Source: Diphasiastrum complanatum | Lineage: Eukaryota > Streptophyta > Lycopodiopsida > Lycopodiales > Lycopodiaceae | NCBI GenBank assembly: GCA_029204225.1 | Contig: CM055096.1 | Location: 4,002,014 to 4,062,013, forward strand | DNA: 60,000 nucleotides | Direction of reading: 5' to 3' | Shown here: in pieces, positions 39,113 to 49,602 of the stretch | Position numbering within the stretch: the first letter of the stretch is position 1 | Layout of the letters: each line of letters begins with the position of its first letter | Notes under the pieces: model-generated | Database searches by the model: none | What the model was told of the DNA's origin: nothing | Seen by the model: only the letters and a program-made list of their open reading frames with translations | Program-made: the position numbers and the translations under genes

Positions 39113-39518
39113 GTGCCACGACCAGGGAAAACCAACGAATATCTTGTCCACGTCGGAGCTCATCTCAATTGCGAACAACACAGACGGCTTGAAAAGCTCC
39201 TGGGAAAATATCGACATGTCTTTGCCTGGACCTATAAAGACATGAAAGGCGTCCCACCCCAAGTAGCTGTGCATCGTATCCTGCTTAAACCTGGTGCGAG
39301 ACCCACTACTAGTCGTCCATAAGGCCAAGATCAAAGAAGAATTACAATGCCTCTTAGATGTAGGATTTATCTATGAAATCGAGCATATTGAGTGGGTCTC
39401 CCCAATTGTCATCGTTCCCAAGAAAAATGAAAAATTCCGAATCTGTGTTGACTTTAAGAAACTTAACGCCGTCACCGAACGTGATCATTTTTCATTACCT
39501 CTCTTCAAAGCTTTCTAA
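39113..39518 (+). pseudogene. Start of an Athila/Tat-type reverse transcriptase
   Basis: HRRLEKLLGKYRHVFAWTYK and HRILLKPGARP are linker motifs, then after a frame change IEHIEWVSPIVIVPKKN and RICVDFKKLNAVTERDHF are the first reverse transcriptase motifs. The sequence ends at about 39515, where minus-strand copia sequence begins. Confidence 0.85.
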
Positions 39519-40050
39519 GCCTCCAAAGATGATGTGCATTTACCCATCTCCTTGAGTAGCTCATTGGTAACATTCACCTTAATCATGTGTAGAGCTCTTT
39601 TAGCTCTCTTGTCATACCTCCCTTGATCTTGTTGTTCCATGGGTCTTTCCTCCGCACCTACAACAATGTCCATCAAATCATTAATCTCAAGGATAGACTC
39701 CATTCTCACCTTCCAAGTAGAATAATTTGTAGAGGTAGGCCTATCATTGGCTTCCAAGATGAATCCACTTGATGTAGCAATGTTGCAATGACCAGATCCT
39801 TTCTTTCAATCTGTTCCAATGCACAAAGCACTCTCTTGAATGTCAACAAATGAACTCAAGAAGAAATCACAAAGATATGGAACCTCACAAATCTCTTTCT
39901 TGCACCAAACCTAGCCAAATCAACACATAGAATGGAAGATACTTGATCAACACATGATCAATCTACAATCTCATGAACTTTTGTACGTTGCGATGTAGCA
40001 CACACATCTGTGCATAAGTAAGTGTATGGATTATTGTTTGCTCTCTCCTC
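39515..40050 (-). pseudogene. Copia-type gag N-terminus and leader, relative of the 54499 element
   Basis: On the minus strand (39757-39515): STNYSTWKVRMESILEINDL, MDIVVGAEERP and RAKRALHMIKVNVTNELLKE. These match residues of the large ORF at 56320-59394 closely. It is cut at its 3' side by the junction with Athila. The part 39760-40050 is probably its leader. Confidence 0.8.
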
Positions 40051-40059
40051 AACTGTCCT

Positions 40060-41110
40060 TGAGGATTATGGCCCCTCTACATAAGACGAGAGCTGTTGGA
40101 GGGCTCTTTCCTACTTAGTGTCTTCTTGTTTCTTGGGTTTTGATAGCAGTCTATTGCTGCATGATCCTTTTTGTGACAATGCACACATTGGAAGTTTGGA
40201 TTTAACCAAGATGTGTCGATGGTATGTCCGTCGCATCTGCATCTAGTGCATAATTTCTTTCCACCACCCTGCGGTCTGTTTTGAGTAGGCTCCTTCGTTT
40301 TTTCTTCTTTGTTGGCTTGTCTCTGCTGGTTGCGAATGGTCTTTGAAATGACTCCCTCTTAGGATGAGTCTTCTTTATGTGTTGATCCTTATTGATGTAT
40401 AGAGCCTGATCAGATTCTTGTCTATCATCATAGTGCTCTATTGCTTCCATTTCTTCTTTGATCTCGCTTATTGCTCTCTCAAGAGTCATCGTAGGATCCT
40501 TCGCCAGCAGAGTCCATGTGGTTTGGAAGGATCTTGGAAGGGTGCGCAATAAGTACGTCAGTTGCTTCTCCGATGAGACCGCATGTTGCGCCAGCATTGT
40601 GTAAAGAGAGAAGCAAGTTCTTCATGTTTCTAATGAATGTCGTGAGGTCTTTGCCGTTCCAGCGTAAGTAGGTGAGTTGATCTTCCAAGTGCATACTATA
40701 GCTTCGTGACTTGGTCTCGAATCTTTATTTCAAGATGTCCCATAGCTCTCGTGCATTTGATATTGATGCAAGATCCAATGTAATGCTGTCTTCAATGGAT
40801 CTCTTCAGTCCCGTCCACCCAGGGTCAGAGTGCTTTTCTTCAGTCCCATCCACCTAGGGTCAGAGTGCTTCTCTTCAGTCCCATCCACCTAGGGCCAGAG
40901 TGCTTCTCCTCTTAGGAAAAGTGATCTCTTCACTTTTCAGGCCAAGTGATTTGACCCATCTGATTGAAGGATTGTGCAGATCTTTGACTGAATGCTACTT
41001 ATGGATGCCATTGTAGTCTCACAATCTTTCAGATTCCTCAGCTGTTATTTATCTGGTCTTAGAACCTTATGGGTTCTGACTTGTCAAATTGAACGAGGCT
41101 CTTATACCAA
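40060..41110 (-). pseudogene. Ty1/copia gag remnant with primer-binding site
   Basis: Minus strand: HLEDQLTYLRWNGKDLTTFI and KNLLLSLHNAG, then after a frame change LRTLPRSFQTTWTLLAKDP and ERAISEIKEEMEAIE, and a Lys-rich tail with a zinc knuckle CVHCHKKDHAAIDC (about 40195-40150). All are typical copia Gag patterns. CTCTTATACCA at 41099-41109 is a decayed tRNA-iMet primer-binding site next to the 5' LTR on its right. Confidence 0.83.
40806..40911. repeat. 35-bp minisatellite, three copies
   Basis: Three tandem copies of CTTCAGTCCCATCCACCYAG plus GGYCAGAGTGCTTCT, within the copia gag remnant (minus-strand reading of its N-terminal part). Confidence 0.92.
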
Positions 41111-41520
41111 TGTTGAGAATCGTAATCGAACTAAACAGTAGAGACTTTGTAATGAGAGAAACACATTCTGATTTGATATCTATATTTGATCAGTGAGCAA
41201 CTGTTCTTGATGAGATCTTGCTATTTGGAATGTCCTACCTTTAATAGATTCCTGATATACCTAGATAGAGGCAAACTCTTAAGTGTAGCTACTGCTGCTA
41301 ATTAAGATCTTTTCTCTTCTAAGGTGTAGTCAGGTATTCCCGATCTACTGCTAATTTAGCTATGATGAGCCTTTGTGCGGAAAACAAATAACAACTGATC
41401 TTAGAGGAACATTCGATAGACATAATGTACTCAAGGATTATGTGTCGTAGACAAGAGATAAGAAAAACATCTATTGATTTATAGTGATTCCTTGAGTGCT
41501 ATTTGGCATACCGCACAACA
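41111..41520 (-). repeat. Copia LTR (410 bp)
   Basis: Plus-strand reading starts TGTTGAGAATCG and ends CGCACAACA, so the ends are the inverted pair TGTTG/CAACA. The primer-binding site on its left shows it is the 5' LTR of a minus-strand element. The 3' LTR is not found. Confidence 0.75.
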
Positions 41521-42600
41521 TGTTATCATAAGAGAAACTCTGTCTCTTACAAATAGAATAGATTGTTAAAAATGAAAAATCATCTATCTTGACTTTAGGC
41601 TTGCTACAAACCTTTTTCTATGCAATTATGTTGTTTCATAATGTAAATGCCAAATTCGACCTAGAAGGAACCCGAGCTATATGGGTTTCTCAAGTCTAGT
41701 TGGTAGTATATAACAACTTGCATATAGATTGTAGACTTAGAAATGACATTAATATGCTTGTAGAAACTCGTGGCATATCACATGCAATTGTTGTAAGTGA
41801 TCCATAGTGACATGCATGGCATGCACAAAGTGAAATGGACACATGCATGATGATTTGTACAATTCTAGTTAGAAAGATGACACTTGGTAAAAGTAGGTAG
41901 AAATGCATGCATGAGATGTGACAAATGTCACTTGGACTCTAGTTTTCACTTTAGATATGGATGAAAGGTGGATGGATGTGGTTCTACCTCGAGCTACCTC
42001 AAACTCCATAAATATGTGTAGCTATTCTCATAATCTTTGATGAAGAACCAAGCTTTGAAGCTATTCCATGCCATTTTGGATCTACACCATCATTTGCTTG
42101 AATATCTCTCTCTCTTTCTCTTTGTAGCTCGTGTTGAGGCTTATGCTCATACACTAAATTCTTGTACTTTTGCTCTCTTGTAATCAAAGCTATCATTCTT
42201 TGATTCTTAGCATGCTAGATTGTGATCAAACCATTAAATTCTATACTAGATCTTGCTATTCAATCTAGAATCAGTTTGGTGCTAATCATAAAGCTTAATA
42301 AGATCATTCACATTGGTGGATCATTCCTCACATGTGTGAACTTGCTAGAAATTTTGTCATAGATAAGCAGTGCTTACTAGCAAATACTTCTATCGATATC
42401 TCTCTATGTTTGACCTTAGAGGTATGATCGACTCAGCTCATGTCACTCAGCAGTGAACGACTTTTCATCCTCACATTCAACATCCAATCACTCAAACTTG
42501 TCTGTCTGTGACCAGTCTATCTGTTCGTTCTCCCATCCATCCTCTATATGTATATGATCAGAAGAAGGAGGTGGTCTTTAATATAAGTGAATGATTACAA
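41521..42600. other. Unassigned, possibly LTR-derived
   Basis: No ORF with a recognisable domain. Segment 42295-42365 (AGATCATTCACATTG and CCTCACATGTGTGAA) resembles the LTR end at 49330-49380, so part of this stretch is probably an old copia LTR. Confidence 0.45.
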
Positions 42601-42729
42601 GAACTGCTAAACCTACCACGTCGCAACATTTAGTTTTGCTGTCAGCTTCGTCCGTGGTGTCAATTCGTCGTCCTGATACTTGGTTGATCATGGGTTGTAA
42701 AGTGCACCGACTCCAAGGCCGTGCTTTTT

Positions 42730-42955
42730 GCAACCATAGTCAAGGTCATTGCGATTGGCCTTTGGTTGTCACTTGCAGACCGCAGGAGTTGATTTGCGGT
42801 TCCCTACGAACGTCTTTGTTTGTTTGCTTGAAGTTGCGGTTTGCGGTTTATTGTGATCTACAGTCTGTGAGACTCCGTCGTCGGTCGTATATGTCATGAT
42901 GCGGTTGCGATTGTGGTGGATTGCGGTTTGCGGTCCGTAAGCTAACGGTGCTTTG
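42730..42955. repeat. GCGGTTTGCGGT-rich segment
   Basis: Begins ACCATAGTC and contains repeated TTGCGGTTTGCGG, GGCGATTGC and related units; it ends where the copia reverse transcriptase remnant begins. It resembles the CATAGT-headed repeats of introns 6 and 7. Confidence 0.45.
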
Positions 42956-43895
42956 TGGGTGGAAACCTTAAGTTTCTTCAATACTTTGGATTCATCAGCA
43001 GCTTTAATAAAGCCCTCGGGTTGCTCCATATAGATCTCTTCCTCAAGATAGCCATTGAGGAAGGCATTAGAGACATCAAGTTGGAACATCCTCCACTTGA
43101 AATAGCATGCAATAGAGATAATAATCCTTATAGTGACCATCTTAGCCATGGGTGCAAAGGTGTCTTCATAATCAAGACCATGGATTTGAGCATATGCTTT
43201 GGAACATAGTCTTGCTTTGAACTTGTTGATGGAGCCATCATTGTTGTACTTCACTCTAAACACCCATTTGCATCCAATAACATGCTTGTTGATGGGTGGA
43301 TCCACGATCTCCCAAGTATGATTGGAAATCAAGGCTTCATACTCCTTTGACATAGCTTCATACCACTCCTCTGAATGGAGTGCACCTTGGACATTGCTTG
43401 GCTCATCATGATAGATGAAAAATGCATGATATGAGGTGCCATCCTCCACTTGCTTGCCTTTCTCCACATATGTGAGCCTCCTTGGTTCGGATCTCTCCCT
43501 CATAGATCTTCTTGGTGTAATAGCTTGAAGATGCTCCTCCTCAAGCCTCGACGCCTCCACATCTTGATTGGCATCAAGATTGATAATAGAATATCCTCCA
43601 TATACTGGCTTGATCTTGACCCCATCCAAGTTGATCTTTTGATCTTCATGGAAGATCACATCTCTACTTACAACAACTTTGTTAGTAGAGGGAATAAAAA
43701 CTTTCTATGCCTTCTACAAACACTCCTTTGATTGAACTAGGATCATCATTTTTCTTAGTCTCTAAAGGTACATGAACAAAGCACATACATCCAAAAATAC
43801 TAAGGTGATCTACCTTAGGCTTCTCTTTATTCAACATCTCATATGGTGTTTTTCCTCCTAGAGCAAGATGAGAGAGTGCTATCTTACAGAATGTC
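42956..43895 (-). pseudogene. Copia integrase end and reverse transcriptase start
   Basis: Minus strand: GGKTPYEMLNKEKPKVDHLS and FGCMCFVHVPLETKK are the end of integrase; VIFHEDQKINLDG is the linker. GCKWVFRVKYNNDGSINKFK, GLDYEDTFAPMAKMVTIRI and MFQLDVSNAFLNGYLEEEIY are the first reverse transcriptase motifs. The reading breaks off after FIKAADESKV at about 42960, before the catalytic box. A frameshift separates the two parts near 43680. Confidence 0.88.
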
Positions 43896-44431
43896 AAAGG
43901 TGCCCTAAAAGCAAAGGCACTCTGTAAATCTAATCCTAAGGCTGTTTGTAAGGGTGATGCACTTTTCGCATCATCACCAATTTTCACTTCAGTACTGACT
44001 GATGTCTCACCCTTTTCACGCTCACCCCATGCAGTTGCGCTAACAGATTGGAAAACGATTACAACCACTCACGATCTCCTACAGACAATACATCCAGTCT
44101 GTACTTTCACATCTACACACCTGTAATATTATGTATATATATACTGGACACCATTTGTGTAAAAGATGATGAAGAGGGCAGAAGAAGACGACATAAACGA
44201 AGTAGATGCCCTGAGCATTGATTCTTCATTTTTTCAGAATTAAGGTTGTATTCCTTTTTATAGATTAAAATAAACTTCGTAAGGCACGCGGTTTTGTCCA
44301 CTATTGTCTTGTGCTCTACCGCATTATTGACATGTATACATGATATACTGGATCTGATATAGCTCTTTGTTCTGCATTTAGATCCGTGTTAATATTGCTA
44401 TGCTTATTCTTCATTCTGTCTGATCTTTCTA
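43896..44431. other. Unassigned stretch between copia and Athila remnants
   Basis: No recognisable domain. The TATA-like GTATATATATACTGG (44132-44146) suggests LTR origin, without a second copy in the window. Confidence 0.4.
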
Positions 44432-44992
44432 GAAAAATAAAAAGAAAGCAATAAAACTCCGTGGCATGTGTTTTGTAAGTCCACGTATGAGTATCTGTCA
44501 ATAAACTTCAACCATGGCATGTGTTTTGTAAGCCCATGAGTAGAAGCTTAAAGAATAATAAAATAGCTTAAACTTATATTTAGAACTTAGAATTATTTAG
44601 AAATATTTTATCTTAAGTTTTCCTAAGTTAGGAAACTTTGAAGTTCTAAATCCTAAATTAGAAGTTCTAGAAAGGCTAGAAACAGATTAGTCCCACAAGT
44701 TAGTAGATACTTATGGAAGACCCTCCTTGCCATAAAAGGAGAGGTATTTGCATTGTAAACAACACTCTGAGATTATGCAAATTGCTCTCTATTGAGATTA
44801 TCATTCTATTTCTTTGTGTTCCCATTGGAAGGTGCATAGCTTGAGGGAAGGTGCTCGGGTCTCCTCTTGCCTCCTTTCATTGGCTTATTGTGGCATGTTC
44901 TTATTGGTTTATTTAGTTAGTCGCAACTCATCTTTCAAATCCTCTGGGTGTTAATCTAGGTCTTAGTTTAGCAATCTTGCTAGTTGGGCCAT
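44432..44992 (+). repeat. Partial 5' LTR
   Basis: Matches the 48134-48938 LTR from about its 25th base (AGAAAAATAAAAAGAAAGC) to GCAATCTTGCTAGTTGGG, where gag sequence follows directly. About the last 210 bp of the LTR are missing. Confidence 0.88.
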
Positions 44993-46080
44993 TTTTATGG
45001 AGATACCTCTGAAACTGAAAAGCTTCGCCTATTTCCCATGGTACTCTATGGCACCGCCAAGGAGTGGTACTTGAATCTCAAAGCTCCTGATCTTGCTTCT
45101 GGACCACCCTCAAGGATGTCTCATCAAGTGTTTCAAACCATCCAAACTGACTTAGAGCCCGTTCATTCAAATTACTCATATCAAGATGCGTCGCGAAGAG
45201 TCTGTTCGAAACTACATTGAGCATTTTAAATGCCTCAAAGTAGAATGTGTTGATGAAAACATCACCGAACGTATGGCCATAAAACTGTTCTTAGTTGGAT
45301 TGCCTAAAAACATCCACCGTGAAATGCTATCCGTGAGGAAGATGAAGGTTCCGACAATGACTTTGACCATTGTGACAAAGAAATCTACGAATTCGGACCA
45401 TCCTAATCACCCGAAGTAAATATTGCCCAATCTTTTGAACTTCTACATCAAGCTCAACAATCTCATATAGATAAACTCACTGCCGATTTCCAAACCACCA
45501 TGAAATAGATTGCTGAGAAATCCTTTCCAGCAAGGGAAAAAGTCTAGTGTCCAATCTGCTCACAACATAACACTGCTACTGAATGCCCCCAACTGCGAAA
45601 TCATTTTCCAGCAGCCACCAGACCCACCATCTATTGACCTAACAACCCTTACCATCCACAACAGCCTGTGCCACGACCAGGGGTTTATCAACCATGACCA
45701 ACTGCACCAAATCAATACCCATCCCCATGTCAATAGTTTGTCATTAACCAACATGCCCCACAAAACGCTGTCCATTATCTTGATCCGAATACCATTGATC
45801 TGGCCACCTCCTATGTGGAAGACAATACTCAACCGCAGTACTCTACTGAAACGGTTGTTTTTAATACCTACTATTCTAATGCTCAAACAGTGGATCCCAA
45901 TGCCTAAGCTTACAATCCAAACCTAGTTGTCTTTGTCGCACATCAACTACCCGCAATACGAGAATGTTTTATCTATGCAGGTAAACATTCTAGTATTCAC
46001 TGCCCAGATAAACTCCGCTTTTCTCTAGCTTGTGAAAACTGTGGTATTGAACATCACGTAGAGGACTGCTTATCCTGATC
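44993..46080 (+). pseudogene. Athila-like gag with zinc-knuckle motifs
   Basis: Capsid motifs match the 38245 copy: TEKLRLFPMVLYGTAKEWYL, YIEHFKCLKVECVDENI and AIKLFLVGLPKN. Knuckles: CPICSQHNTATEC (the His is Asn), a decayed CFIYAGKHSSIHC (45970-46008) and CENCGIEHHVEDC (46031-46069) with CX2CX3HX4C spacing. Several stops and at least three frame changes. Confidence 0.8.
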
Positions 46081-46319
46081 TACGCCAGCTACTCCTGTCT
46101 GTTCAGTGCAAGTAGAAACCTTACCCATCGAAAAACAGCCTACTTGGGTCTTGACTCGGGCACAAACCCAATGCCAAGCCCCTACACTTGCACCCAGCAA
46201 AACTCAACCGTAGGTTGTTCCTCCAAGTCAAGATTCAACCCCGATAGTTTATCCTCACCCATCTAAAGAAATTTGGCTGCATCATTAGTATCGCCAGCAA
46301 ATCTGCAATGCCGACCAAC

Positions 46320-46930
46320 AATCTTTGACTTCCCATAACATACCTCACAAGCCCTTTGAAAACAAAACCCTTGAAAGTACCGAAGTTTGGAGAGATTTAC
46401 TACAAGCCAATGTCACTCTTCCTTTCCATGTACTCTGGAAGCATGCTGGCCAGTGGAAACAACAGATCCAATCCAATAACACCACCACTACTGACGAGTT
46501 GCCTGAAATGCCCTTCCATCTAACCAATCCACTCAACGAACGAGACAACATCAAAATCCCAGCTACCCATCATCAATCCCGTGAAATTTTAGCAAGACTC
46601 TATGGTGTCTCCGGTGTCAATATCATTTCCAAATCCCTCATGATAGAATGAAATCTGAGAGACAAGCTAGCCAAACCCACTTGTCAGCTTCGGATGACTG
46701 ATCAAAGTGTAGTCCGACCTACCGGTTTCCTTCCACACGTGCTGATTAAACTAGGAGGTCTCAAGTTTTTAGTCGATATTGTAGTACTTGATATTTCCAA
46801 TAATGCCTATTCTTATGAATTACTACTTGGTCGTCCCGTGGCTCACCAATGCACGAGTCGTTCATGACTGGAGCAAAGGCCGAGTCACTTTTGAAATCGT
46901 GATAGTTCTGTCACCATTGATTCAACGGGT
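46320..46930 (+). pseudogene. Protease-like region of the Athila-like element
   Basis: An open frame (46325-46651) has no clear family match. It is followed in frame, after a stop at 46649-46651, by GFLPHVLIKLGGLKFLVDIV and SYELLLGRPVAHQC, resembling the end of a retroviral-type aspartic protease (LLLGRP). The active-site motif itself was not found. Low certainty for the first half. Confidence 0.5.
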
Positions 46931-47402
46931 AAACTCAAACCTGCATGCATCCATGACGAAGGATCCTCAACCACCAACTCAGTATTTGAGCCATACCAGT
47001 ACAGCCACGAAAAAGGTCATTATGTTAAATCTATTGATAGATGGAGCAGGATTCCAGCAGCCTCCTCCTGCAACTCAAGGCTCCTCATTTCAAGGCCAAC
47101 CCCTGGGGCAAGGAGCTCAAGCACCAACCAATCCGTCAGGCTCTGGGGGTACCAGCTCCCAGCATTATCTTTTTTCTTCCACCGCTTATAACCCTATCGA
47201 CACCACTAACCCCCCCTTCATTCCATGACAATTTTCTCCTGAGTCACAAAGAATTGTTGAAGCTAACCTCTCGCCTCCTCTCTCTCATGAACCCGATCCA
47301 AAAACTCAACACGAGGTTGCCTCTGAAGCACCAACCATCCGGCACAGAATCACGCCCATAGAACCTCTCATGAGTTTGCCAAGAAATATCCAACAACAAA
47401 AG

Positions 47403-48130
47403 AGCGAGGTGGCTACATATCAGATCTGGACCAGAGTAAAACACATAAACAAACAGTCAAACTCCTGGATCTACAACCTCTTTGGCGTCATCAGCTCTTC
47501 CTGTATATTAAGACCTCAATGGCACGGTATATCGAAGCTCCCTCCTACATGCTCACAAATCCTTATTACTATCCAGAAGCGAGGCGAGAAACGTTTCCTG
47601 CCACTAAGGTCAAGAATAGAATATTTTGGCCCAAGCTCACAGGCGTCGATACCGGCAACTTAGTTGAAGACATGGTCACCAACTGCCGAGTATTCTACCA
47701 GAAGCACCATGGCAATCCTAATCGTGACGTCGGATATTTTGAGAATAATTGCGGCCTAGTGGCATTTCTGGCAGAACTCAGAGGTTTTTGGGATCGAGGG
47801 CTACCCCCAATCGCCCTTGATATCAATAAACCCCTGCGAATGCAAGACGACCATATCAACGTAGCAAGGCTCTATTATTGTGCTGCACTCACTTCTGCCC
47901 TGCACGTTGATATGGTGGAGCTATGGAAAACCCATAACTTTCTATAGGGTATGCTCCATTATTACAAACCCATGCCCTTCCTGAACAAATTACGGTGGCA
48001 AATGATGGAGGGCATCGGCACGACAATCTACCACTCCCGCCAACAACAGTGTCGCCTCCAAGAAGCACAAAAGATCCAAGACGAAAAGACGTCGATTGTT
48101 GTGGGACCACCAATCCAATAGGGAGGGGGA
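47403..48130 (+). pseudogene. ORF of unknown function in the env position of an Athila-like element
   Basis: Open from about 47403 to the stop at 47945-47947, and in the same frame again to a stop at 48118-48120. An ATG lies at 47519. The product has YMLTNPYYYPEARRETFPAT, GNLVEDMVTNCRVFYQKHHG, LVAFLAELRGFWDRGLPPIA and HINVARLYYCAALTSALHVD. No transmembrane segment, signal peptide or known domain is evident to me. Athila elements often carry an extra ORF, sometimes env-like, between pol and the 3' LTR; this one sits there although pol is absent. Confidence 0.55.
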
Positions 48131-48133
48131 TAA

Positions 48134-48938
48134 TGTTAGCAACTGTGCTAACACAGAAAAAATAAAAAGAAAGCAATAACACTCCGTGGCATGTGTTTTG
48201 TAAGTCCACATATGAGTATCTGTCAATAAACTTCAACCATGACATGTGTTTTGTAAGCCCATGAGTAGAAGCTTAAATAATAATAAATAGCTTAAACTTA
48301 GATTTAGAACTTAGACTTAGGAAACTTAAGATTAGAAATATTTTATCTTAAGTTTTCCTAAGTTAGGAAACTTTGAAGTTCTAAATCCTAAGTTAGAAGT
48401 TCTAGAAAGGCTAGAAATAGATTAGTCCCATAAGTTAGTAGATACTTATGGAAGACCCTCCTTGCCATAAAAGGAGAGGTATTTGCATTGTAAACAACAC
48501 TCTGAGATTATGCAAATTGCTCTCTATTGAGATTATCATCCTATTTCTTTGTGTTCTCATTGGAAGGTGCATAGCTTGAGGGAAGGTGCTCGGGCCTCCT
48601 CTTGCCTCCTTTCATTGGCTTATTGTGGCATGTTTTTATTGGTTTATTTAGTTAGCCGCAACTCATCTTTCAAACTTTCTGGGTGTTAATCTAGGTCTTA
48701 GTTTAGCAATCTTGCTAGTTGGGTTTGCCTTAGCAAGGATTTTTATTGTTGTTTCTAATTAGCTTTATTTTCGTTTCGGACACTAGCTGGGTAAGCCTTA
48801 GTGCTCTCATCCATGTTGATTCTTTCTGTATTTCCGTTGAAGTTTGTTGTAGTATTAAAAAGTGGACGAATCTCTACATCTCTATACTACACCCATAAGT
48901 AGATCTAGCCACTGCACACACTATAAATACTTCCAACA
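48134..48938 (+). repeat. 3' LTR of the Athila-like element (805 bp)
   Basis: Starts TGTTAGCAACTG after the polypurine tract and ends CTTCCAACA, like 36665-37395. It contains a duplicated CATGTGTTTTGTAAG unit near its start (48189-48260). Confidence 0.9.
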
Positions 48939-49396
48939 TTGCTACATTACCACACTCTTGGATCTCAAGCTACTACTAGTGAGTGAGGGAGAATCTATAC
49001 CTAGTTTTGTAGCTAGGTCTTGATGTAGCAAGCTCCAACACTTAGTTTTTTGGTGACATTCTCTCTCTACGCGAGAGCTCTTTGTTGTATTCTCTCTCTA
49101 ACCGAGAGCAAGCCAAATATATACTTAGTTTTTTTCATGAAAAGTGTTTTTTCATTATGTGTGAAGAATGCTTGATGATTGATGCTTGTACAAAGTGCCC
49201 TTGCAGATTTTCAGCTAGTGTGCTTGTATCTCAATCTAGAGCTTGAAAGCTTGATAGAGAGCTAACAACAATACTTTTTGATTGTGAACAATCTGCTTGA
49301 TGAGAGATCTATGTGCAATCACACACATCTTAGGAGATCATTCACATTGTTTGAGAAGTCCTCACATGTGTGAAAATTACACATGGTATCAGAGTG
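48939..49396 (+). repeat. Copia LTR end with primer-binding site
   Basis: GTGTGAAAATTACA followed by TGGTATCAGAGTG (49384-49396) is an LTR end with a tRNA-iMet-type primer-binding site. Upstream are pyrimidine-rich CTCTCTCTAC/GCGAGAG repeats (49060-49110), typical of copia LTRs. The LTR start could not be fixed; no gag follows, so only this end remains. Confidence 0.65.
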
Positions 49397-49522
49397 TTGG
49401 GGGTATCCCGATGGATTGTAAATAAAAAAAATCGACCAATAAAATCACCACTAACACTACTTCCACTAGCTCTACTCCCCTAAACTACCTTCATCATGAT
49501 TGTGGGTGAAAGCCAACGAAAG

Positions 49523-49526
<4 letters not shown>

Positions 49527-49598
<72 letters not shown>
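49527..49598. repeat. GA microsatellite (about 70 bp)
   Basis: About 35 uninterrupted GA units. The open frame of Arg-Glu repeats through it is an artefact. Confidence 0.95.

Positions 49599-49599
<1 letters not shown>

Positions 49600-49602
<3 letters not shown>

Larger units (their letters stand above)
36665..39518 (+). mobile_element. Athila-like Ty3 element, truncated
   Basis: 5' LTR 36665-37395, primer-binding site at 37397, leader to 38244, gag 38245-39110 and the start of a reverse transcriptase to 39518, where it is cut by minus-strand copia sequence. The primer-binding site TGGCACTGTTGTCG fits the tRNA-Asp site of Athila elements after C-to-T changes. Gag is joined to reverse transcriptase without a protease, so about 1-2 kb has been deleted. 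The LTR and gag are related to the element at 44432-48938. Confidence 0.82.
44432..48938 (+). mobile_element. Non-autonomous Athila-like element with unassigned 3' ORF
   Basis: Partial 5' LTR (44432-44992), gag (44993-46080), protease-like part (about 46320-46930), an ORF of unknown function (47403-48130), a polypurine tract GGGAGGGGGA (48121-48130) and a complete 3' LTR (48134-48938). There is no reverse transcriptase, RNase H or integrase. The 5' LTR is joined straight to gag, with the primer-binding site and leader deleted. All frames carry stops. Confidence 0.83.
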
